This document shows, one piece after another, positions 18,846-29,243 of a stretch of 64,000 bases of DNA. Numbering within the stretch: position 1 is the first letter of the stretch; each line of letters opens with the position of its first letter. Both the position numbers and the translations under genes were made by a program. The stretch is from Podospora pseudocomata (Eukaryota; Ascomycota; Sordariomycetes; Sordariales; Podosporaceae). The stretch is taken from the NCBI RefSeq assembly GCF_035222375.1, contig NW_026946366.1, positions 2,418,001-2,482,000 of the forward strand. The letters are read 5' to 3'. Below the pieces are notes generated by a model. That model was not told the DNA's origin, made no database searches, and saw only the letters and a program-made list of their open reading frames with translations.

Positions 18846-20961
18846 ATGACGATACCACAAACGAAAGTCGCGACAGCGACATCGGTCGCTATCAGGGCAC
18901 TCAGTTACTTCTTTTTACGATGGGTAAGTGGGGGCGAAGCACAGCTACGAGGAACAAGACAATTCACTAACTACCTCTGGGATATCTAGGCTCTTGCTCC
19001 TGTAAGTAAACGATTATGCATTGCTGATTAGATGGAGCGTGTTTCTGACAGAGTGGTGATAGCCATTTCCCGCCCTTATCTTTGCGTTATTCGCTGTCTA
19101 CCTGCCATCATTTGTGTCGGGATATCTGCATGAGCCAAAGCAGGAACTAGTTGATCAAGTTGATGTCACAGTAACGGACATTCCAATCGAGGTTGAGGTT
19201 CCCGAGAATGGCAGGAGAAACCGCGGGACCGAAAAGCTGGTGGCCGAACAGGTGGCTGTTGAGGAGACCCTCACGATCGAAGACAGACCCCTGAACCCCT
19301 TAAAGACACTGCTCTCTGGTGCTCCCAACCCGCGGAGTTTGCTTCTGTCAGCTACCACGCTTCTCATCAACGCTATCTGCGTCGGCATGGTCGCTGACCG
19401 TCTGTTCACCGAACGCTATCACACTGGCGATGACCTCTCTTTTGCCAGACTCGGCTTTGTCTCTGAACATGAGGCCAAGCTTCTCATTAGAGAGCCAGAC
19501 CAGTCCAAGATGCCCGTCACCGTCGAAGTACACATCAAGGACCCGGTGGCGCCTTTTGACAACCCCCTGTGGCAGAGCGCTGGTGGTATCAAGTTCACCA
19601 CTAACGAAACCGACTACACCGCCGTTGTTCCCATCCCCCTCCGGAACTCCAAGATGCGCACCTACCAATGGCGCACCTCGAACAACCACACCGGAGAGTT
19701 CACCACCCCTCCTCCCGTCGGCCACGCTGAAGAGGCCACCACCGGCCCCTTCACCTTCCTCTCCACCTCCTGCATCGTCTCCCGACTCCCTTACTCACCG
19801 TTTGACCACCCCTTGGCCATCCCAGGCTTCCGCTACCTCGCCAAGGTCCTCCCCACCCTCAACGCGCAATTCATGCTCTTCCTGGGAGATTTCATCTACG
19901 CCGACGTGCCCCGCTACTGGGGAAGTTCAAAGTCTGACTACAGGCAAAAATACCGCCAGGTCTACGCCTCGCCCGACTGGCCTTCTGTCGGTCAAAATCT
20001 CAGCTGGATTCACACCCTCGACGACCACGAAATAGCCAACGACTGGTCCGCCAACTCGACGGGCGTCTACAAGGCGGCTTTTGACCCCTTTGAGCACTAC
20101 CAAGCAGCTGCTAACCCTCCCCCGGCACGCAGAGCAGGCGGCATCGCCGCTCGCAAATCGGCGACGTACTACTCCTTCACCCAAGGCCCGGCGAGCTTTT
20201 TCTTGCTGGACACGAGGACGTTCCGGTCGGATAATCATCTTCCTGATACAGCCGAGAAACAAAAGACTATGCTTGGCCCTGAGCAGCTGGAGGACTTTTT
20301 GGCGTGGCTCAAGAAACCTGAGCCGAAAGGGGTCAAGTGGAAGATTGTGGCCAGCTCGGTGCCGTTTACGAAGAACTGGCCGGTTAACACTCAGGATACG
20401 TGGGGCGGGTTTTTGACGGAGAGGAGGAAGGTGCTGGAGGCGATGTGGGATGTTTCAAGGAGGGGGGTGGGGGTTGTGGTGCTTAGTGGGGATAGGCACG
20501 AGTTTGCTGCGACCAAGTTCCCGCCGCCGGTTCCCGTGCTGGTGGAGGGAGAGGGAGAGGGGGAAGTCCATGTGGAGGGGAGGGCGTGGCCGGAGGAGGC
20601 GACGGTGTGGGAGTTTTCGGCTAGTCCGTTGAGTCAGTTTTATAGTCCGGTTGGGACTTATAGGGAGAGGGATGGGGAGGATGTGATGGTCAAGTGAGTT
20701 TTTTTGTTTTTTTTTTGTTTTTTTTGTTTCTTGATGAGAATGTTGAGTGGCTAATGTGAGGCGATGAGCAGGTATATTCATAAGGGAAACTCCAAGTTTG
20801 GAGCGATCACTATTGAGAATTTGGAGGGCGGTGATCAAAGCAGCTTGAAGTATAGGCTGTTTGTGGACGGGGAGGAGGTGTGGAACACGGTGCTTCTATC
20901 GCCGAAGGGGGACCAGGCTCCGGCGAGGGGGTCGTTTTGGAGTAAGTTGATTGGTGCTTAG
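18846..20961 (+). CDS. Membrane-anchored PhoD-like metallophosphatase
   Basis: Four exons, 18846-18923, 18990-19001 (only 12 nt), 19063-20693 and 20772-20961, give 636 aa. Two hydrophobic segments come first: FPALIFALFAVYLPSFVSGY (about 32-51), then LLLSATTLLINAICVGMV. A PhoD-type metallophosphatase domain follows, with metal-binding motifs GDFIYAD (Asp306), DDHE (350-353) and SGDRHEF (507-511). Bacterial PhoD is a phosphodiesterase/alkaline phosphatase; the substrate of the fungal membrane forms is unclear to me. The last exon (KYIHKGNSKFGAITI) adds the conserved C-terminal strand region. Wobble bases shift strongly from C in the first half to G near the end. The N-terminal exons are supported by frame and splice signals only. 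Confidence 0.86.
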
Positions 20962-21775
20962 GATGGGGGTTGATGATGATCTTGTGGAGATGAGATTATT
21001 TCCATGAGATATGATCGAAACATCTCGAGGAGGAGATCGAGAGGGGAATTTGCGGAGGAGGCTATCTGATGATCTTATACACGAGAGAGGGGGTGCGCCA
21101 GAAGAGGTTATCTGTTGATGTTATACACGAGGGAGGGAGGTATATGGGACTTTGGAAGGAGAAGGACGTCTGGAGTTTGGTGATTTCTACGGTGGATTAG
21201 ATATCTAGATCTAGTCAATACCTTGCTTTTCTGCTTGGAACACCGACCGTCGTGAAGCAGGATAAAAGAGGGACCCTTTGTCGCCTCCAGAGCACAGCGA
21301 ACCCTAACCCGCGATATGTACCTCTTTGGTGGAGAACAACAACGTGCCCGACATGCCGCTCAGCAACACCACCTAGATATAGGCCCTCCGTTTAACCGAC
21401 AAAGCAACAGGTTTGAGCAACTTGAATAAACCTTTTGTCTTGATAATATCTCAAGAAATAACTCATCATGGGTTCCTCACTTCGTGTCACTACCCCTACT
21501 GCCAGCAATCCTCTCTCTCTCCCATTCCAACTCTCATCTGCCGAGGTTCTACGAAACAGGACAGGAACGAGCGAATGATCCGATTTTCTTGGCGGAGCCG
21601 GCTCCGTCATTTGTAAACCTGCGGTTAAGCTCGGCGCTCTTGTTATAATAAGCAAGCGGACGTGGAAACATCCAAAGTCATATGATGCTTTAAATCTCAC
21701 GGTAACTGACTAACTGTCGATACGCAAATTTTTAGTTTTTCTGGGGAATTATTTTGTAACACAATTCATCCAAAA
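20962..21775. other. Intergenic region before trimethyllysine dioxygenase gene
   Basis: No gene is seen. Imperfect direct repeats of a TTATACACGAG-containing stretch occur at about 21075 and 21121, and an AACCCTAACCC telobox-like motif lies near 21300-21310. The right part should be the promoter of the next gene. Confidence 0.4.
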
Positions 21776-23672
21776 ATGAAGTCATTCCTAGCTTTGAGGC
21801 CAGTATTGTTTAAAAGGGAACTGCTGCTTGCTGCTGCAAGGTGAGTGAAACATTGATCGGTTTGAGGGAGGGGGTGGAGGGAGCTCATTCGCTAACGACA
21901 CATGCGCGCAGCAACCGTGGGAGGTCTTTTGCACTGTGCACTGCCGCTGCCACCACCAGTCAAAAGAGAGTCAAGCTCAGTGTGAGAGGGTACAGTACGA
22001 AGAAGAGTGTGAGTGTTGGGGGTGGTGGGCTCAAGGTGGAGGTTGAGGGGGGGAGGAAGAAGAGGGAGAGTTTGTAAGTCGCGAGGATAATATGATATGG
22101 TTGAGATGCTGATGATAGTTCTTGTCTTATTTAGGCCGTACTTTTGGTTGAGGTGAGTATATGCACCTCTTTTCGGCTGAGCGATCTGCAATGCACAGAA
22201 GGACGACTGAACGACCTGCAGGGACAACTGCCGGTGCGCGAGCTGCATTAATCAGGATACGAGGCAGAGGAATTTCAATACTTTTGCGGTGAGTCTTCTT
22301 GATGGCCTTTTGGGAGGGAGACAAATTTTTGCTGATGAAAATGAATGGTGGGTAGATTCCTGCGGATATCAAACCTGAGAGTGTTAGCTCGACGGCGGAG
22401 GGGGTTGCTGTCAAGTGTTTGTGATCTCTTACCCCCTCCTTCTTGAACACGTTTGGCATGCTGATGGGGAGATGTTAGGGTCCGACGGCCATGAGAGCAA
22501 CTATGACTGGGACTTCATCCAGCACTACGTGAAGGAGGACAAGAGGGACAGAAGCGTCACCCAGGAGTACGTCCTCATCTCAACCCCCAAAAAGATCGAG
22601 CTAACACTCCCCAAGCCAGCACTACTGGGGCGCGGAAATAGCCTCCAACCCACCCACCATCTCCTACAACGAAGTGATGAACTCTGACCAAGGCGTGGCC
22701 GACCTCACAGCAAAGATCGTGAGTTCTCCCCTCCCCCCTTCCCTTCCCCCTTCCACACATGATACTTACACTTCCTCCCTCAGCAAAAATACGGCTTCTC
22801 CTTCATCTCCTCCACCCCCTCCCACGACCCGGACCTAACCCGCCAGGTCCTCGAGCGCATCGCCTTCATCCGCCTGACCCACTACGGCGGCTTCTACGAC
22901 TTCATCCCCGACCTCGCCATGGCCGACACGGCCTACACCAACCTCGCCCTCCCCGCCCACACGGACAACACTTACTTCACCGATCCCTCCGGCCTCCAAG
23001 CGTTCCACCTCCTCTCTCACACCCCTCCCCCGGGTGTTTCTGCCGAGACCGTCCAGGGCGGTGCTTCCTTGTTGGTGGACGGTTTCAACGCCGCCAAGGT
23101 GTTGAAAAAGGAGGACCCAAAGGCGTATGAGATTTTGACTCAAGTCCGACTGCCCTGGCATGCGAGCGGGAACGCGGGGATTACGATCACCCCGGATAGG
23201 TTGTATCCCGTGTTGGAGGTGGTGGATGGGGAGCTGGGGAGGGTGAGGTGGAATAATGATGATAGGGGGGTTGTGCCGTTTGGGGAGGGGTATACTCCCG
23301 AGGAGTGGTATGGGGCGGCGAGGAAGTGGGATGAGATGCTGAGGAGGAGGGAGAGTGAGTATTGGGTGCAGTTGACGCCGGGGAGGGTGCTTGGTGAGGT
23401 CTTTGATGCTCTTAACTGGGGGGGGGAAGAGATATGCTAACGATGCTGGGGTAGTGTTTGACAACTGGAGGGTTATGCATGGGAGGAGTGCGTTTGAGGG
23501 GATTAGGAGGATTTGTGGGGCTTATAGTAAGTTCTCTTTGGTTGTCTTGTTTCTATTGTTTGGTTTAAGGTATGCTGATGGATTGGAAATAGTCAACAGA
23601 GACGATTGGATCTCGAGATGGAGAAACACCAACTTTGACAGGAAGAAGGTGTTGGACAGTGTAATCGGGTAG
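21776..23672 (+). CDS. Trimethyllysine dioxygenase (carnitine biosynthesis)
   Basis: Ten exons: 21776-21840, 21912-22073, 22135-22152, 22222-22288, 22356-22416, 22479-22566, 22616-22718, 22784-23393, 23455-23526 and 23593-23672. All joins close and give 441 aa. The enzyme is an Fe(II)/2-oxoglutarate dioxygenase that hydroxylates N6-trimethyllysine, the first step of carnitine synthesis, usually in mitochondria. Seen: a basic, Arg-rich leader (MKSFLALRPVLFKR), PYFWLRDNCRCASCINQDT with the zinc-binding Cys residues, iron ligands HTD (247-249) and His400 in RVMHGR, and GRVLVFDNWR. DTAYTNLALPAHTDNTYF matches trimethyllysine rather than gamma-butyrobetaine dioxygenases. The exon 5 donor (GTTTGT) and exon 7 acceptor (CCAAG) are non-typical but required by frame and conserved residues. 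Confidence 0.9.
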
Positions 23673-24392
23673 AGTGGTGCCGAGGGGGTTAGGTATCAAT
23701 TTCTTAGGGCCAGCCAACCAGATACAAATCCCAGGGTCTGGTATGCATGCGCTGTAACGTTTGACTACATTTGATTGCTTGACAGGATTGACAAGTCAGT
23801 TCGATGTGAGCTTGCCTTTACCCCACCTCCGCATCGACTGACAGCTACCTATTTACCCCGCTGTTGTGTGTTTTCTCAATGCCATCTGGCAGACGTTTGA
23901 AGCTCTCGACTTGAGTTTCCCCGGGAACTTTTGGAGACACTTTCCATGTACTTAGTTTAAAGGCTAAAGTTATAAAATCGATAATTCCATAGATGTCGGC
24001 CCTTTCCCCTCAACTCCAGTCCCTGGATTTACCCCTCGATCCCCACGCTCCACACCCATGGAGCCAGAAACAAAGACAACCCAAGGCCACGAATGGCATC
24101 ATTGTGCATATGGGTATTGCTCACGAATCTTTGGGCACCATCCGCGGTATTCACGTAACCAAGTTCCACAGGACTTCGAAATCTGGCAAGGGGATCCGTC
24201 TTCCCCTCCACTTCTTGATCGAGTTTCCGCCTTTTTTTGCTTGCAGGCTGGACAGCTGGCAGCAGGGACAGCTGGACAAGCAGTAACAGACAAGATAGGT
24301 ACAACGTAGCCGGGTAAGGGTATGTAGGTACCCATCCGTTTCGAGGGACCATAGGAGCCGACATGGTCTCCGAAAGTAATCTGCGGGGTTGG

Positions 24393-24430
<38 letters not shown>

Positions 24431-24574
24431 GGCCAAGATAGGTAGCTCCGCCTCGATCTTTGTAGATCTGCCTCGTCCCCCCTTTTCTTTTTCTTTTTTT
24501 CTTTTTTTCTTTTTTTCTCCGTTTCCTGCTTTTAGTTACTCAGTTCGAGATCAACAAACTCACCAAACTTCAAA
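23673..24574. other. Intergenic region upstream of the SDR gene
   Basis: No gene is supported. It holds the TG microsatellite (24394-24426) and a T/C-rich tract (24477-24520) directly before the next gene, typical of a fungal pyrimidine-rich leader. Confidence 0.5.
24394..24426 (+). repeat. (TG)n microsatellite
   Basis: About 16 uninterrupted TG units, 150 bp before the SDR start codon, followed within 50 bp by a long T-rich tract. Such dinucleotide tracts vary in length between isolates. Confidence 0.95.
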
Positions 24575-25520
24575 ATGTCCCACGTTTCCCCAGTTGGGCT
24601 CTTCGCCCACGACTCTACCGCTCCTCCTGCCAGCAACAGAGTTCTGCCTCTGTTTTCCCTCGCTGGAAAGACCGCCATCGTCTCGGGCGCCACAGCTGGT
24701 ATCGGTTACGCTGTTGCTCAGGGGTTCGCCGAAGCGGGCGCCAACGTGGCGATATGGTACAACTCCAAGAAGGAGCAGGCTGAGGCTGCCGCAGCCGAGA
24801 TCGAGAAGGACTTTGGCGTCAAGTGTAAGCCCCTTTCTCAGTCACCTACCTTCACCACCATGGAAACCTGACACACAACCTTCCCAAACAGGCAAAGCCT
24901 ACCACGTAAACGTCGCCTCCTTCCCCGCCGTCTCCTCGGCCATCAACGACCACATCCTCCCCGAGTTCAACTCCCGCCTCGACATATTCGTCGCCAACTC
25001 GGGCATCGCCTGGGAAGACGGCCCCATGCTCGACGGCGCGGCCGAGGACCGCATCAAGCGCTACAAGCAAATCATCGACACCAACCTCGACGGCACCTTC
25101 TACTGCGCCAGAGTGGCCGGGGAGATCTTCCGCCGGCAGAAGCAAGAGGGGCTTCTCGAGGGGTTCACCTACGGCAGCTTCATTGCTACGGCGAGCATGA
25201 GCGGGAGCATTGTGAACATCCCCCAGCTGCAGACGGCGTATAATGCGAGCAAGGCGGGCGTGATTCACTTGGTCAAGAGTCTGGCGGTGGAGTGGGTTGG
25301 TTTTGCGAGGGCGAACACGGTGAGCCCGGGGTACATTGTTACGGAGATTAGCAAGTTTTGCGATGAGGGGACGAAGAGGGCTTGGAGAGATAAGATTCCG
25401 ATGGGGAGGGAGGGGATGCCAAATGAGTTGAAGGGGGCGTATTTGTATCTGGCGAGCGATGCGGCTTCGTATACTACGGGGATTGATTTGGTGGTGGATG
25501 GTGGGTATTGCGCTCCTTGA
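24575..25520 (+). CDS. Short-chain dehydrogenase/reductase (sorbose/mannitol dehydrogenase-like)
   Basis: Exons 24575-24824 and 24892-25520 give 292 aa. The Rossmann cofactor motif GATAGIG follows GKTAIVS; catalytic Ser lies in TASMSGS, and Tyr200/Lys204 in YNASKAG. PGYIVTEISKF and the ending YLYLASDAASYTTGIDLVVDGGY match the fungal NADP-dependent mannitol dehydrogenase/sorbose reductase group of classical SDRs. A likely role is cytosolic reduction of a keto-sugar such as fructose, sorbose or xylulose; the exact substrate cannot be read from sequence. About 30 residues precede the Rossmann fold, usual for this group. Codons end mostly in C in the first two thirds and in G near the end. Confidence 0.9.
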
Positions 25521-26509
25521 GGGGCTTCATACAGAAACAGAGTTCAGTTTCTGATGTTCAATGCTCGGACTTGATTTGGTGTAAGTCAATGGACTGGTGC
25601 CAACTGGCAGTCAGCTGCTGCCGGTGAACCCCTAATATATGCCTTGGCAAGCCAGATTCCAGACCGACCCAACCTCACCGCTGAGGCTCCAAAAGTCTGG
25701 AGCCTTGTGCTACCTGCCGATAACGTTCTCTCACTTCGGGCACGCGATAGCATTTACATCAAGTTGCCTGTGCCCCGTGTCTACCTCCAGTGTTCCAGAC
25801 GTATTTACTTGACAAAAGACTCTCTGTTTGGGCCTTCTGAATGGGCCAGACCCGAGCGGATTTTTAGCAGAAGCGGGCCTCTCTTATTCTCCCCCCCACT
25901 GTAGAGCCAGGGGACCGTGATAGTGTTAAAAGTTGGGTGGATTATACCTTTGAATAACTGTATCGTTGGTGATTTGCTTTGAAAGCAACAAACGCCAGAG
26001 GGAGGCAAAAAAACCACGAGACCCGATTCCGCCTTTCTCAGCTTTCTGGAAAAGCCAGTCTCGTCCCAACCACAGCTCACCTCCCGCCAATTCGGTGAAA
26101 CAACCAAGGTACCCCTCCCCTCCTCCCGCCGCCCCAGCAGCTTTCTGGAGCTCGCCCACACCCACTCTCCTTGCTCCTTCGCAAGAGGACCAACTGGGAA
26201 AGTCGCCTCTCTCTCTCCGACCGCCGACCGCCCAACTGCTGCTTGCCTTCAGCCTTACCCATCTGACAATCCCAAAATCCGCTTTCAAACTTCAATCAAA
26301 CGGCGGCTTTGGCGACTTGCACACACACCCCGCACCCTGCAACATTTTAAGGGGAGCCCGACCGACTGTCCAACCGGCGACCCCCTTTACAGCCTTACTC
26401 CCCGTAATCCTCCCTCTTTGCCGCCGATAGTAAGAGTATCGATAGTCGATAGTATCTTTTCCTCCTCCCACTCCCCCAGCCTATTCAGTTCTCAACGACG
26501 TCGATCAAC
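25521..26509. other. Intergenic region with calcineurin A promoter/5' UTR
   Basis: No gene is seen. The right half is rich in C/T on the plus strand, consistent with a long 5' leader for calcineurin A. Open frames here show no conserved domain. Confidence 0.45.
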
Positions 26510-28266
26510 ATGGACACCGAGGACGCCGGCGCCCAGGGCTTCGACCCCCGCACCCAGCAGGTCGACAACGCCATCCGCGCCATACAGCAGAAGAAGCCGC
26601 TCCCTGAGATTGACTTTACCATTCATGTGATGGAGGACGGCACTCAGGTCAGCACCCAGGAGAGAGTCTGCAAAGGTAGAGAACAACCCTCTCGACCCAT
26701 TTAAGTACTGGTACTGACGTTGTTACCCCCCCACCCCCCTCCCATCCAGATGTGCAAGCTCCCGCCATGTACAAGCCCACCGACGACCAATTCTTCGAGG
26801 ATGAGTCGCAACAAAAGCCCAACATTCAGTTCCTAAAGCAGCACTTCTACCGCGAGGGCCGCTTGACTGAGGAGCAGGCGCTATGGATCCTCAAGAAGGG
26901 CACCGAGATCCTCCGCGCCGAGCCCAACCTACTCGAGATGGACGCGCCCATCACCGTCTGCGGTGACGTCCACGGCCAGTACTACGACTTGATGAAGCTG
27001 TTTGAGGTCGGCGGCGACCCGGCGGAGACGAGGTATCTGTTCTTGGGCGACTATGTCGACCGTGGCTACTTCAGTATCGAGTGCGTATTGTACCTGTGGG
27101 CGCTCAAGATTCACTACCCCAAGTCTCTGTGGCTGCTGCGTGGCAACCACGAGTGTCGCCACCTGACGGATTACTTCACCTTCAAGCTCGAGTGCAAGCA
27201 CAAGTACTCCGAGGCCATCTACGAGGCATGCATGGAGTCGTTCTGTTCGTTGCCGCTGGCGGCTGTCATGAACAAGCAGTTTTTGTGCATCCACGGCGGT
27301 CTCAGCCCGGAGCTGCACACGCTGGATGACATTAGAAATATCGACCGCTTCCGCGAACCGCCCACCCAAGGCCTAATGTGCGACATCCTCTGGGCTGACC
27401 CCCTCGAGGACTTTGGCCAAGAAAAAACCACCGACTACTTCCTCCACAACCACGTCCGCGGCTGCTCCTACTTCTTCTCCTACCCGGCCGCCTGCCACTT
27501 CCTCGAGAAGAACAATCTGCTCTCTGTCATCCGTGCACACGAGGCCCAGGACGCGGGGTACCGAATGTACCGTAAGACCCGCACAACGGGCTTCCCCTCG
27601 GTCATGACCATCTTTTCCGCCCCCAACTATCTGGACGTGTACAACAACAAGGCGGCGGTTCTAAAGTACGAGAACAACGTCATGAACATTAGACAGTTCA
27701 ACTGCACCCCCCACCCGTACTGGCTCCCCAACTTCATGGACGTCTTCACCTGGTCGCTGCCCTTTGTGGGAGAAAAGATCACGGACATGTTGATTGCCAT
27801 CCTGTCAACCTGCTCCGAGGAGGAACTCCGCGAGGAATCATCCGCCTCCTCGCCCGGTCCAGTATCCCCCCCCTTGCCCTCGGCCTCGAGCGTCGGGAGC
27901 CAAGATCCGGAATCGATCGAATTCAAGAGACGTGCGATCAAGAACAAGATTTTGGCCATCGGACGACTGTCGAGGGTCTTCCAGGTTTTGAGAGAGGAAT
28001 CCGAGAAGGTGTCGGAGCTCAAGACGGTCAGCGGCGGGAGACTGCCTGCCGGCACGCTGATGCTCGGCGCCGAGGGGATCAAGAATGCGATTTCGAGCTT
28101 TGAGGACGCCAGGAAGGTGGACATTCAGAACGAGAGGCTGCCGCCTAGCCATGACGAGGTGCAGAAGCAGAAGGACGAGGAGCACGCACAGGCGCTGGAG
28201 CGGGCGAAGAGGGAGGCGGAGCAGGATAAGAAGTTGCAGACGCTGAGTAGGAGGTTGAGCACGTGA
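26510..28266 (+). CDS. cna-1: Calcineurin catalytic subunit A (PP2B)
   Basis: Exons 26510-26675 and 26750-28266 give 560 aa. Calcineurin A is the Ca2+/calmodulin-dependent Ser/Thr phosphatase of stress and growth signalling; it needs the regulatory subunit CnB. Seen: metallophosphatase motifs GDVHG (127-131), GDYVDRG (155-161) and RGNHE (186-190), the CnB-binding helix region, the calmodulin-binding segment ([20 protein letters not shown]) and the autoinhibitory segment ([19 protein letters not shown]). The splice inside VCK|DVQAP is conserved in the family. The stop at 28266 overlaps a GTGAGT donor; splicing 28263-28376 would replace the end ...RRLST with ...RRLSTGE and a stop at 28386. I cannot tell which is used. 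Confidence 0.96.
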
Positions 28267-29243
28267 GTTTTTTCTCTTTTTTTTCCCTTTCCCTCCAAGT
28301 CATGAGAGTTATTTTTTTTTTTTTTTGATTTTGTTTTTGCGAGAAACTAATACGGGGTATCTTGGTACTAATACAGGGGTGAATAAAATAGGGATCGCAA
28401 GCGGTAGTCGATTCCAAGCTTTTGCTCTTGTGTTTTTGGCTTTTGGAAGAAGAATGGAGGTGGTGATCAGGAAACGGGGAAAGAATTGGCTGTGTTGGTT
28501 GGTTAAGTGGATGAATGATGGGCTGGATCCGTGTACTGTCCAAGTCAGTGTGAGTGTGTGTGGGTGTGTGTTCAATAAAGGGTCGCGGCGAGAAAGATAC
28601 TACCTACATATTTTTCCTCTCTCTCAACTTCTCACACCTAAATCACACACAGTATCCGTATGAAAGTAATGTCAGATATATCGGGTATTTGTTGCGAACC
28701 TCTCTTTCACTGCGGTCACATGCAAAACAAACGAGGTTAAAAATAACAATCCATACAAGTGCCTATCAATCATGCCCCTCCCTATGAACCAAGTCCCATC
28801 CATCCATCGTCCGTCCATCTTTGCTTGCTCTCTCTGTCTCACACACATGTTCGCCATCAGGTCGTCCCACACTGCACAACCAAAACCTCCTTAGTCAAGG
28901 AGGCGAGGGCGTATCCTTCACGCTCCTCCACTCTTCTCGACTTCACAAATATAACAAAATGAAAAACCACCCCCAACCACACACACCATCCATCATCCCA
29001 GAAAAAAATTGAAAGCCCCATTTTTCTTTCCATCAATAGGCCTGAGAAACCAAAAAAAAAAAAAAAAAAAAAGGAACAAAAAACCCAAGCTAACAAAACG
29101 AGCGCCCCGATAAAAACACTGACAGGGATGTACATATACAACGCGCTGCCGCTGTGTCTCTAACAACATCGAGCAGCAACAACGATCATCATCTACATAA
29201 AACAATAACCGCACCTTGTCTACTACTTCCAAAGTTTCAAAAC
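28267..29243. other. Convergent intergenic region, calcineurin A / UBP15
   Basis: This should be the two facing 3' UTRs. It holds A- and T-homopolymer runs (T run near 28310-28326, a run of about 23 A near 29050-29072). No gene is supported. Confidence 0.5.
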
